NCBI GenBank assembly: GCA_036496385.1
Contig: DASXLD010000129.1
Coordinates: 1-28,114, forward strand
Direction of reading: 5' to 3'
Length of the DNA: 28,114 nucleotides
Origin: Schlegelella_A sp036496385
GTDB lineage: Bacteria; Pseudomonadota; Gammaproteobacteria; Burkholderiales; Burkholderiaceae_C
The position numbers were made by a program, and so were the translations under genes. The notes under the pieces were generated by a model. The model searched no databases. It worked only from the letters and a program-made list of their open reading frames with translations, and was not told where the DNA came from. Positions 15,034-23,104 of this stretch are shown piece after piece; the stretch's first letter is position 1; each line of letters opens with the position of its first letter.

Positions 15034-18000
15034 TCACATGTTTCTCCGGTACTGCCCGCCGACCTCGAACAGCGCATCGGTGATCTGCCCGAGCGAGCAG
15101 ACGCGCACCGCATCGATCAGCACCTCGAACACGTTGCCGTTGGCGATCACCGTGTCTTGCAGGCGCTTCAGGATCACCGGCGCCTCGTGGGCATGGCGGG
15201 CGTGGAAGTCGGCGAGGCGCGCGAGCTGGCCCTCCTTTTCCTCCTCCGTCGAGCGTTGCAGCGCGATCTGCTGCGGCACCGGGTCGCCGTGCGGGTTGCG
15301 GAAGGTGTTGACGCCGACGATCGGGTATTCGCCGGTGTGCTTGAGCATCTCGTAGTGGAGGCTTTCCTCCTGGATCCTGCCGCGCTGGTAGCCAGTCTCC
15401 ATCGCGCCGAGGACGCCGCCGCGCTCGCTGATCCGCTCGAACTCCGCCAGCACCGCCTCCTCGACCAGTTCCGTGAGCTCGTCGATGATGAAAGCGCCCT
15501 GGCTCGGGTTCTCGTTCTTCGCCAGCCCCCACTCGCGGTTGATGATCAGCTGGATCGCCATCGCGCGTCGCACCGAGTCCTCGGTCGGCGTCGTGATCGC
15601 CTCGTCGAACGCGTTCGTGTGCAGCGAGTTGCAGTTGTCATAGATCGCGATCAGCGCCTGCAGCGTCGTCCGGATGTCGTTGAACTGGACCTCCTGCGCG
15701 TGCAGCGAGCGGCCGCTCGTCTGGACGTGGTATTTCAGCTTCTGGCTGCGCTCGTTGGCGCCGTAGCGGTCGCGCATCGCGACCGCCCAGATGCGCCGTG
15801 CGACGCGGCCCATGACGGTGTACTCGGGGTCCATCCCGTTCGAGAAGAAGAACGAGAGGTTGGGCGCGAAGTCGTCGACCGTCATGCCGCGCGCAAGGTA
15901 CGCCTCGACGAAGGTGAAGCCGTTCGAGAGCGTGAAGGCGAGCTGGCTGATCGGGTTCGCGCCGGCCTCGGCAATGTGATACCCGGAGATGCTCACCGAA
16001 TAGAAGTTGCGGACGCGGTGGCGGACGAAGTACTCGGCGATGTCGCCCATCACCTTGAGCGAGAACTCGGTCGAGAAGATGCAGGTGTTCTGGCCCTGGT
16101 CCTCTTTCAGGATATCGGCCTGCACGGTGCCGCGCACGTTCTCCTTCACCCAGGCGATGATCTTCTGCGTCTCGTCGACCGTCGGCTGGCGGCCGTTGTC
16201 GGCGACGAACTTGTCGAGCTTCTGGTCGATCGCGGTGTTGATGAACATCGCGAGGATCGTCGGCGCCGGTCCGTTGATCGTCATGCTCACCGAGGTGCCC
16301 GGGTCGGTGAGGTCGAAGCCCGAATAGAGCACCTTCATGTCGTCGAGCGTCGCGATCGAGACGCCCGAGTTGCCGACCTTGCCGTAGATGTCGGGCCGGC
16401 GCGCCGGGTCGTTGCCGTAAAGCGTGACCGAGTCGAACGCGGTCGACAGGCGCTTGGCGGGCATGCCGGCCGAGAGCAGCTTGAAGCGGCGGTTGGTGCG
16501 GAACGCGTTGCCCTCGCCGGCGAACATCCGGGTCGGGTCCTCGTTCTCGCGCTTGAACGCGAACGTTCCGGCGGTGTAGGGGAACGAGCCGGGAACGTTG
16601 TCGAGCAGCAGCCACTTGAGGATCTCGCCGTGGTCCTCGTACTGCGGCAGCGCGACCTTCCTGATCTTGCTGCCCGAGAGCGTGGTGTGGACGAGCGAGG
16701 TGCGGATCTCCCGGTCGCGGATCCTGACGACGTACTCGTCGCCGCCATACGCCTTCTGCATCGCGGGCCACATCGCCAGGAGGCGCCGCGCTCGCGGGTC
16801 GAGCCCGGCCTCGCGCTCGTCGGCGAGCGCCTGCACGGCGACGACCGCATTGCTCTTGTCCGGATTGGCCTCGGCCAGCATCCGTCCGCTCTCGCGCAGC
16901 TGGTGGATCTCGCGCGCGAGGCGCGCGGCAGCGAGCGCTGAGCGCTTGTACGCGCGCACCGCGTCGGCGATGTCGGCGAGGTAGCGCGTGCGCGCGCCGG
17001 GAACGATCGGCACCTGATGCGTGCTGTGGCGAGTCTCCACCTTCGGCAGCTTGCCTGGCCCGAGCGCGAGGCCGAGCGCGGCTAGGCGCGGCAGCATCGC
17101 GTGGTAGAGCGCGCTGACGCCGTCGTCGTTGAAGCGGCTTGCCATGGTTCCGAAAACCGGCATCTGCTCGGGTCGCTTGCCGAACGCGGCGCGGTTGCGC
17201 TGCACCTGCTTGGCGACGTCGCGCAGGGCATCGGCCGCGCCCTTGCGGTCGAACTTGTTGATGACGACGAATTCGGCGAAGTCGAGCATGTCGATCTTCT
17301 CGAGCTGGCTCGCGGCGCCGAACTCGGGTGTCATGACGTAGACCGGAACGTCGACGAGGGGAACGATCGCGGCGTCGCCCTGGCCGATCCCGGACGTCTC
17401 GACGATCACGAGGTCGAAGCCGGCTGCCTTGACGGCCGCGAGCACGTCGGGCAGCGCGGCGCTGATCTCGCTGCCGAAGTCACGCGTCGCCAGCGACCTC
17501 ATGAAGACGCGCGGGCCGTCGCTCCAAGGCCCGATCGCGTTCATGCGGATGCGGTCGCCGAGCAGCGCGCCGCCGGTCTTGCGGCGCGACGGATCGATGC
17601 TGATCACCGCGATCTGCAGTCGGTCGGCCTGGTCGAGGCGCAGGCGCCGGATCAGCTCGTCGGTGAGGCTCGACTTGCCGGCGCCGCCGGTGCCGGTGAT
17701 GCCGACGACCGGCGTTTGGGTCCGCTTCGCGGCCGCGCGCAGCTCGTCGCGCAGTGCTGCCGACGCAGCGCCGCTCTCGAGCGCGGTGACGAGGCGGGCG
17801 AGCGCCCGCCGCGCCGGCTCCTCGGGACCGCGGATCGCCGCCAGCGAGGTCGGTGCCGCGGCCGCGAGGTCGACGTCGCAACGCATCATCATCTCGCCGA
17901 TCATTCCCGCGAGGCCCATGCGCTGGCCGTCTTCGGGGCTGTAGATCCGCTCGACGCCGTACGCCTGCAGCTCGGCGATCTCGCTCGCGACGATGACGCC

Positions 18001-18327
18001 GCCGCCGCCGCCGAAGACGCGGATGTTGTCGCCGCCGCGCGCCTTCAGCAGATCGACCATGTATTTGAAGTACTCGACATGGCCGCCCTGATACGAGCTG
18101 ATGGCGATGCCCTGGACGTCTTCCTGCAGCGCCGCCGTGACGACCTCGTCGACCGAGCGGTCGTGGCCGAGATGAATGACCTCCGCACCCATGCCCTGCA
18201 GGATGCGCCGCATGATGTTGATCGCCGCGTCGTGCCCGTCGAACAGGCTGGCGGCGGTGACGAAGCGCACCTTGTGCTGCGGCCGGTAGGCGGCGAGCGC
18301 CTTGTAGTCGGCGGAAAGGTCGGTCAT
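15034..18327 (-). CDS. icmF: Fused isobutyryl-CoA mutase (IcmF)
   Basis: A 1097-aa adenosylcobalamin enzyme that interconverts isobutyryl-CoA and n-butyryl-CoA. Domains in order: B12-binding (about 1-145) with SLFDGHDAAIN, His32 being the cobalt ligand; a MeaB-type G-protein chaperone (about 170-480) with P-loop GTGGAGKS (212-219), ETSGIGQGD and NKFD; a linker; and the mutase barrel (about 560-1097) with PGSFPYTAG, GTVQADILKEDQGQNTCIF and QTSGRSLHAQEVQFNDIRTT. By alignment by eye, Phe602 (TRMFAGEG) and Gln746 (GQNT) match Phe598 and Gln742 of Cupriavidus IcmF, the pair that sets isobutyryl specificity over methylmalonyl (Tyr/Arg). Length matches known IcmF (~1093). It follows ppk2 by 19 bp and precedes the racemase by 13 bp. 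Confidence 0.97.
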   Translation of the reverse strand: MTDLSADYKALAAYRPQHKVRFVTAASLFDGHDAAINIMRRILQGMGAEVIHLGHDRSVDEVVTAALQEDVQGIAISSYQGGHVEYFKYMVDLLKARGGDNIRVFGGGGGVIVASEIAELQAYGVERIYSPEDGQRMGLAGMIGEMMMRCDVDLAAAAPTSLAAIRGPEEPARRALARLVTALESGAASAALRDELRAAAKRTQTPVVGITGTGGAGKSSLTDELIRRLRLDQADRLQIAVISIDPSRRKTGGALLGDRIRMNAIGPWSDGPRVFMRSLATRDFGSEISAALPDVLAAVKAAGFDLVIVETSGIGQGDAAIVPLVDVPVYVMTPEFGAASQLEKIDMLDFAEFVVINKFDRKGAADALRDVAKQVQRNRAAFGKRPEQMPVFGTMASRFNDDGVSALYHAMLPRLAALGLALGPGKLPKVETRHSTHQVPIVPGARTRYLADIADAVRAYKRSALAAARLAREIHQLRESGRMLAEANPDKSNAVVAVQALADEREAGLDPRARRLLAMWPAMQKAYGGDEYVVRIRDREIRTSLVHTTLSGSKIRKVALPQYEDHGEILKWLLLDNVPGSFPYTAGTFAFKRENEDPTRMFAGEGNAFRTNRRFKLLSAGMPAKRLSTAFDSVTLYGNDPARRPDIYGKVGNSGVSIATLDDMKVLYSGFDLTDPGTSVSMTINGPAPTILAMFINTAIDQKLDKFVADNGRQPTVDETQKIIAWVKENVRGTVQADILKEDQGQNTCIFSTEFSLKVMGDIAEYFVRHRVRNFYSVSISGYHIAEAGANPISQLAFTLSNGFTFVEAYLARGMTVDDFAPNLSFFFSNGMDPEYTVMGRVARRIWAVAMRDRYGANERSQKLKYHVQTSGRSLHAQEVQFNDIRTTLQALIAIYDNCNSLHTNAFDEAITTPTEDSVRRAMAIQLIINREWGLAKNENPSQGAFIIDELTELVEEAVLAEFERISERGGVLGAMETGYQRGRIQEESLHYEMLKHTGEYPIVGVNTFRNPHGDPVPQQIALQRSTEEEKEGQLARLADFHARHAHEAPVILKRLQDTVIANGNVFEVLIDAVRVCSLGQITDALFEVGGQYRRNM

Positions 18328-18346
18328 GGCTCGGCCCCGGATCCGC

Positions 18347-19210
18347 TCAGGGGACCCTGATGTTGGCGAGCGCCGGATCGTCCGGCGGATAGCGCAGCTT
18401 GAGCGCGCGCAACCGATCGACGACGGCGGTCGCGATCATGAGGTTGCGATGCGTCTTCGAATCGGCGGGGACGACCGTCCACCGCGCGCGGGTCGTCCCG
18501 GTCGCCGCGATCATCGCGCTGTACGCAGCCTGGTATTCGTCCCAGCGCTTGCGCTCGTCGAGATCGCCGAGCGCGAACTTCCAGTGCTTGGTCGGGTCGT
18601 CGAGCCGCGCCTGAAGGCGCAGCCGCTGCTCCTCCTTCGAGACGTGAAGGAAGAACTTGAGGATGACGGTTCCGGTCTCGCACAGCATCCGCTCGAAATC
18701 GTTGATCTGGGCGAAGCGCTGCTGGGTCTCGGCGGCGGTGATCCAGCCCTTGACCACGGGGACCAGCACGTCTTCGTAGTGGCTGCGGTTGAAGATGACG
18801 ATCTCGCCCGCCGCCGGGACCTGGCGGTGGATGCGCCAGAGGTAGTCGTGGGCGCGCTCCTCCTCGTTCGGCGCCTTCCAGCCGATTGCTCGCACGCCGA
18901 GCGCACTCGTCAGCGCGAAGACGCTGCGGATCGTGCCGTCCTTGCCGCTCGTGTCGGTGCCCTGCAGGACGACGAGGAGCTTGAAGCGGCGGTCGGCGTA
19001 GAACAGGTCCTGCAGCTTGTCGACCTCGACCGCGAGGGTCTCGATGCCAGCTTTGTCGCGCGCCTTGGTGCCGAGCGAGAACGGCTTGGCGGCGGGGTCG
19101 AAGCGGCGGAGATCGAAGCCGCCACGGCGTGCCGGCTGCTCCTTCGCCGTGGCTCGCGCGACGCCGGCGTACTGGAAGTCGGCGAGTCGCGCGTTGGTCT
19201 GCTTCGCCAA
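18347..19210 (-). CDS. ppk2: Polyphosphate kinase 2 (PPK2), probably class III type
   Basis: A 287-aa PPK2-family polyphosphate:nucleotide phosphotransferase. Walker A is GTDTSGKDG (84-92), Walker B FNRSHYE (140-146), and the lid region carries KHWKFALGDLDERKRWDEYQ. The HYEDVLV after the Walker B Arg is the pattern I associate with class III enzymes, which use polyphosphate to phosphorylate AMP and ADP; class I has a WYN pattern there. The start appears to be TTG at 19210: an in-frame TAG lies 18 nt upstream and no ATG or GTG is available. No clear ribosome site. It is the first gene of the minus-strand unit with icmF and the racemase. Confidence 0.92.
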   Translation of the reverse strand: MAKQTNARLADFQYAGVARATAKEQPARRGGFDLRRFDPAAKPFSLGTKARDKAGIETLAVEVDKLQDLFYADRRFKLLVVLQGTDTSGKDGTIRSVFALTSALGVRAIGWKAPNEEERAHDYLWRIHRQVPAAGEIVIFNRSHYEDVLVPVVKGWITAAETQQRFAQINDFERMLCETGTVILKFFLHVSKEEQRLRLQARLDDPTKHWKFALGDLDERKRWDEYQAAYSAMIAATGTTRARWTVVPADSKTHRNLMIATAVVDRLRALKLRYPPDDPALANIRVP

Positions 19211-19351
19211 GGTGGGCCCGAAACGCTAGCGGAGGAAGTCGGCGCCAATGCCGACCGACGGAGGTCGATCCTCAGTGTAGCGCCCACCCCGGGCGGGCCG
19301 GGCAAGCGGCCGCGGACGACCCCGAAGTCGGCGGCGGTCGCGGCGGCGCGA

Positions 19352-19687
19352 TCAGGAGCGCGCCCAGTGGCCTTCGTGGAGGCGCCAGCGACCGTCGTTG
19401 CCGTGTTCCCAGCGATGCGCTTGCCACGTGTAGCCCGGCCGGCCGTGCTCATAGTGGCCGCCGACCCAGGTATGGCGACCGCCGCTCCAGCCCCAGTAGC
19501 CGCCGATCCAGATGGCCCCCGCGTACGGCGCGACCGGAACAGGTTCGTAGTACGGCGCGGGCGGTGCGACGTCGGCGACGACCTCTCCCCCGGGCGCGTA
19601 GCCATAGGGCTGCCCGACCGGGGCGACGACGCAGGCCGAAAGGGCCGCGCTGCACGCGGCTACGGCGATGAGGGTGCGAATGGTCAT
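19352..19687 (-). CDS. YXWGXW-repeat lipoprotein
   Basis: A 111-aa secreted lipoprotein. The signal peptide ends in lipobox LSAC at about residue 18. A Pro/Tyr-rich stretch follows, then the repeat region GGYWGWSGGRHTWVGGHYE, GYTWQAHRWEHGNDGRW and LHEGHWAR, which matches the YXWGXW (PF12779) pattern of tandem Trp/Gly/His motifs. GGAGG before the ATG at 19687 supports this start over one nine codons upstream. It is separated from ppk2 by 141 bp with no clear terminator. Function unknown; the aromatic, His-rich surface suggests an envelope or matrix-binding role (inference). Confidence 0.85.
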   Translation of the reverse strand: MTIRTLIAVAACSAALSACVVAPVGQPYGYAPGGEVVADVAPPAPYYEPVPVAPYAGAIWIGGYWGWSGGRHTWVGGHYEHGRPGYTWQAHRWEHGNDGRWRLHEGHWARS

Positions 19688-19860
19688 GGTGTCCTCCGAG
19701 AAGAGAAGAGGCAAGGCGCGGGCCTGCCACCCTCTTTCAACCAGCGGCCCGGACCCTCCGATGACGCCCCGACCGCCGCTTTACAGTCCTTTTCGCGCCT
19801 GAAGGCACACCGGGCGCCGCCGGTGCATGATGGCGGGCCCGCGCCGCCTCCGAGGTGCCC

Positions 19861-20292
19861 ATGGTCCGCTCGCTCGCCGCCTTCTGCCTCGCCGTCGCTG
19901 CGGTCTGCGCCAGCGCGCCGGCGGTCGCGCAGCCGGTCGCCGCCGGCGACGCCCGTGCCGTCCGCGCCGTCGTCGCCGCCCAGCTCGACGCGTTCGCCAG
20001 CGACGACGCCGAGCGTGCGTTCTCGTATGCGGCGCCCGCGATCCGCGCGATGTTCGGTACGCCGGAGCGCTTCCTGGCGATGGTCCGTTCCGGCTATCCG
20101 GTCGTCTACCGCGCTGCCAGCGTGACCTTCCTCGTCCCGCTGCGGATCGGCGCCGAGATCGTCCAGGGCGTCCATCTCACCGACGCCGACGGTGCACTCT
20201 GGCTGGCGACGTATCGCCTCGAGCGCCAAGGCGACGGCGCCTGGCGGATCAAGGGCTGCGACGTGCAGCCGGCCAGCGGCAAGATGGTTTGA
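19861..20292 (+). CDS. DUF4864 secreted protein
   Basis: A 143-aa protein with a signal peptide (MVRSLAAFCLAVAAVCASAPAVA, in effect residues 1-22, cleavage likely after AVA). The mature part resembles DUF4864 (PF16156), an NTF2-like small domain: VVAAQLDAFASDDAERAFSYAAPAI, FLAMVRSGYPVVYRAASVTF, WLATYRLERQGDGAWRIKGCDV in separate blocks. GAGG lies 5 nt before ATG 19861; a GTG two codons earlier is possible but less likely. It ends 14 bp before coaX and is probably co-transcribed with it. Function unknown; likely periplasmic. Confidence 0.82.
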   Translation: MVRSLAAFCLAVAAVCASAPAVAQPVAAGDARAVRAVVAAQLDAFASDDAERAFSYAAPAIRAMFGTPERFLAMVRSGYPVVYRAASVTFLVPLRIGAEIVQGVHLTDADGALWLATYRLERQGDGAWRIKGCDVQPASGKMV

Positions 20293-20306
20293 GGCGCCGG
20301 GCCGCC

Positions 20307-21071
20307 GTGACCTTCCTCGCCGTCGACATCGGCAATACCCGCCTCAAGTGGGCGCTCTACGAAACGGGCGCCCCAGGCTCGACGATGCTGGCGCACGGCG
20401 CCGTGTTCCTCGAAGCGATCGACAGCCTCGCCGAAGGCGCGTGGCGCGATCTCGAGGTGCCGTCGAGCATGCTCGGCAGCGTCGTCGCGGGCGAGGGCGT
20501 CCGCCGCCGCACCGAAGAGCAGCTCGAGGAGTGGGACGTCGAGCCGCGCTGGGTCGTGAGCAGCGCCGCCGCGTGCGGCGTCACCAACGGCTACGACCAT
20601 CCGGTGCGGCTGGGCGTCGACCGCTGGGTTGCTCTCATCGGTGCACGCCATCGCGTTCTCGCCCGCGGTCCGGCCCGTCCGGCCCTCGTCGTCATGGTCG
20701 GCACGGCAGTCACTGTCGATGCGCTCGATACCGGGGGGCGCTTTCTCGGCGGCCTGATCCTGCCCGGGTTCGGCCTGATGCTGCGCGCCCTCGAGATGGG
20801 AACTGCGGGTCTGAAAGCGCCGACCGGCGAGGCAGTCGACTTTCCGACCAATACCAGCGATGCGCTGATGAGCGGCGGCTCCGACGCCATTGCCGGAGCG
20901 ATCGAGCGCATGCACCGCAAGCTCCTCGAGCGGACCGGAATCACGCCGGCGCTGATCATGAGCGGCGGCGCCGCCGTCAAGCTCGCATCGATCAGCGACC
21001 TGCCGTTCGAAATGGTCGAGACGCTGATCTTCGACGGCCTGCTGCAGTTGCAGTCGAAGCGGGCGCTGTAG
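20307..21071 (+). CDS. coaX: Type III pantothenate kinase
   Basis: A 254-aa CoaX, which phosphorylates pantothenate in the first step of CoA synthesis. It has the ASKHA-fold nucleotide motif AVDIGNTRLKWAL (Asp7), a middle segment GVDRWVALIGA that contains the pantothenate-binding GxDRW signature, VGTAVTVDAL (the GTA motif), GGLILPG and MSGGAA. Length fits bacterial CoaX. The start is GTG at 20307. In many betaproteobacteria coaX follows birA; here it follows a DUF4864 gene instead, and birA is not in the window. Convergent with hslU; the 95-bp gap lacks a clear intrinsic terminator. Confidence 0.95.
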   Translation: MTFLAVDIGNTRLKWALYETGAPGSTMLAHGAVFLEAIDSLAEGAWRDLEVPSSMLGSVVAGEGVRRRTEEQLEEWDVEPRWVVSSAAACGVTNGYDHPVRLGVDRWVALIGARHRVLARGPARPALVVMVGTAVTVDALDTGGRFLGGLILPGFGLMLRALEMGTAGLKAPTGEAVDFPTNTSDALMSGGSDAIAGAIERMHRKLLERTGITPALIMSGGAAVKLASISDLPFEMVETLIFDGLLQLQSKRAL

Positions 21072-21166
21072 GGAGCCGGCGGCGGCGCCCGGCGTCATTC
21101 GGTCAGTCCGGCTCGCCCTGGCCGCGTGGGGCGGCGCGAAGTAGCCCGGCGCGTCCGGCAGCGCTG

Positions 21167-22507
21167 CTAGAGGATGTAGCGCGAGAGGTCTTCGTTCTGC
21201 GCCAGGTCGGCGAGCTTGCCGTCGACCGCCGCGGCGTCGAGGCGCACGGTCTGGCCGGAGCGGTTCGGCGCGTCGAAGCTGACCTCGTCGAGCAGCCGCT
21301 CCATCACCGTCGACAGCCGCCGCGCGCCGATGTTCTCGGTGCGCGCGTTGACGTCGAACGCGATCTGCGCAATGCGCCGGATCGCGTCGGCGGCGAGCTC
21401 GAGCTTGACGCCTTCGGTCGCGAGCAGCAGCGTGTACTGCTTGACCAGGCTCGCGTGCGTCTGGGTCAGGATCGCCTCGAAGTCATCGACCGAGAGCGGG
21501 CCGAGCTCGACCCGGATCGGAAAGCGCCCCTGCAGCTCGGGAATCAGGTCGCTCGGCTTGCTGAGGTGAAACGCTCCCGAGGCGATGAACAGGATATGGT
21601 CGGTCTTGACCATGCCGTACTTCGTGTTGACCGTCGTTCCCTCGACCAGCGGCAGCAGGTCGCGCTGCACGCCCTGGCGCGAGACGTCGGGCCCTCCCGT
21701 CTCCGAGCGCGATGCGACCTTGTCGATTTCGTCGATGAAGACGATGCCGTTCTGCTCGGCGTTGGCGAGCGCGATCGCCTTCACGTCGTCGTCGTTGACG
21801 AGCTTGGCGGCCTCCTCGTCGAGGATCAGCTGCTGCGCCTCCGAGATCTTCATCTTGCGCGCCTTCTTCTTCGTGCCGCCGAGGTTGGCGAACATGCCGC
21901 GCAGCTGCTCGGCCATGTCTTCCATGCCGGCCGGGCCCATGATCTCGAGCGAGGGCTTGGCCTCGGCGACCTCGATCTCGATCTCGCGGTCGGCGAGCAG
22001 CCCCTCGCGCAGGCGCTTCCTCATCACCTGGCGCGCGGTGTTGTCGGCCGACGGCGACGGCGCGAGGCCGAACTCACTGCGCGCGCCCGGCACGATGACC
22101 TCGAGGATGCGCTCCTCGGCGGCGTCCTCGGCGCGCGCGCGCTGTCGCTTCATCGCCGCCTCGCGTTCCTGCTTGACGGCCATGTCGACGAGATCGCGGA
22201 CGATCGAGTCGACGTCCTTGCCGACATAGCCGACCTCGGTGAACTTGGTCGCCTCGACCTTGATGAAGGGCGCATCGGCGAGGCGCGCCAGGCGGCGCGC
22301 GATCTCGGTCTTGCCGACGCCGGTCGGGCCGATCATGAGGATGTTCTTCGGCGTGATCTCGCCGCGCATCGCCTCGTCGACCTGCTGGCGCCGCCAGCGG
22401 TTGCGCAGCGCGATCGCGACCGCGCGCTTGGCACCCGACTGGCCGACGATGTGACGGTCGAGCTCGGAAACGATCTCCCGCGGCGTCATGCTGGATTTGC
22501 GGTCCAT
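21167..22507 (-). CDS. hslU: ATP-dependent protease ATPase subunit HslU
   Basis: A 446-aa AAA+ unfoldase that feeds proteins to the HslV peptidase in the cytoplasm. Seen in order: MTPREIVSELDRHIVGQ, Walker A IGPTGVGKT (59-67), the pore-region GYVGKDVDS, the variable I-domain (about 110-240), Walker B IVFIDEIDK, sensor region SGAFHLSKPSDLIPELQGRFPIRVEL, and the conserved C-terminal LSRYIL, which docks into HslV. The ATG at 22507 overlaps the hslV stop by one base (TGATG), so translation is coupled. Length matches E. coli HslU (443). Confidence 0.98.
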   Translation of the reverse strand: MDRKSSMTPREIVSELDRHIVGQSGAKRAVAIALRNRWRRQQVDEAMRGEITPKNILMIGPTGVGKTEIARRLARLADAPFIKVEATKFTEVGYVGKDVDSIVRDLVDMAVKQEREAAMKRQRARAEDAAEERILEVIVPGARSEFGLAPSPSADNTARQVMRKRLREGLLADREIEIEVAEAKPSLEIMGPAGMEDMAEQLRGMFANLGGTKKKARKMKISEAQQLILDEEAAKLVNDDDVKAIALANAEQNGIVFIDEIDKVASRSETGGPDVSRQGVQRDLLPLVEGTTVNTKYGMVKTDHILFIASGAFHLSKPSDLIPELQGRFPIRVELGPLSVDDFEAILTQTHASLVKQYTLLLATEGVKLELAADAIRRIAQIAFDVNARTENIGARRLSTVMERLLDEVSFDAPNRSGQTVRLDAAAVDGKLADLAQNEDLSRYIL

Positions 22508-23043
22508 CAGTCCAGCGTCTCGATCGTGTGGTTCTGGTTGGTGTAGATGCACAGGTCGGCGGCGATCTCGAGCGAGCGTTTGACGATCTCCTTGGGCGCG
22601 AGCTCGGTGTGTTGCACGAGCGCTCGCGCAGCCGCGCTCGCGAATGAACCCCCCGAGCCGATCGCGACGATTCCGTACTCCGGCTCGAGGACGTCGCCGT
22701 TGCCGGTGACGATGAGAGAGGTCTCGCGGTCGGCGACCGCGAGCATCGCTTCGAGGCGGCGCAGAACGCGGTCGGTGCGCCAGTCCTTGGTCAGCTCTAT
22801 CGCCGCGCGGACGAGATGGCCCTGGTGCTTCTCGAGCTTGGCCTCGAAGCGCTCGAACAGGGTGAACGCGTCGGCGGTCGCGCCGGCGAACCCGGCGAGG
22901 ACCTTCTCGTGGTACAGGCGTCGGACCTTGCGCGCGGTCGCCTTGGCGACGACGTTGCCGATCGTCACCTGGCCATCGCCGCCGAGCGCGACCTGGCTGC
23001 CGCGGCGCACGCTGACGATCGTGGTGCCGTGATACGAGTCCAT
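22507..23043 (-). CDS. hslV: ATP-dependent protease peptidase subunit HslV
   Basis: A 178-aa proteasome-type peptidase. After removal of a six-residue leader (MDSYHG), Thr7 becomes the N-terminal catalytic threonine (TTIVSVRRG). Other signatures are ALGGDGQVTIGN, FAGATADAFTLFERFE, YGIVAIGSGGSFASAAARAL and the block near the end, LCIYTNQNHTIETL. The ATG at 23043 is preferred over a GTG three codons upstream because it gives the normal short leader. It forms an operon with hslU. No heat-shock promoter was recognised in the 61 bp upstream. Confidence 0.98.
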   Translation of the reverse strand: MDSYHGTTIVSVRRGSQVALGGDGQVTIGNVVAKATARKVRRLYHEKVLAGFAGATADAFTLFERFEAKLEKHQGHLVRAAIELTKDWRTDRVLRRLEAMLAVADRETSLIVTGNGDVLEPEYGIVAIGSGGSFASAAARALVQHTELAPKEIVKRSLEIAADLCIYTNQNHTIETLD

Positions 23044-23104
23044 CGGGCGCACATTGTGACGCCCGGGGCGAAGTCAAGGCGATCGGGCGGCTGCCCGGAC
23101 GCGG

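Noticed and set aside
14695..18360. Long open frames antisense to icmF (plus strand, up to ~750 codons)
   Set aside because: They are rich in Arg, Ala, Asp and Val with no recognisable motif and lie opposite a fully recognisable gene. High third-position GC produces such frames.
21072..21166. Terminator between coaX and hslU
   Set aside because: The gap is GC-rich with partial dyads but no convincing stem followed by T residues.
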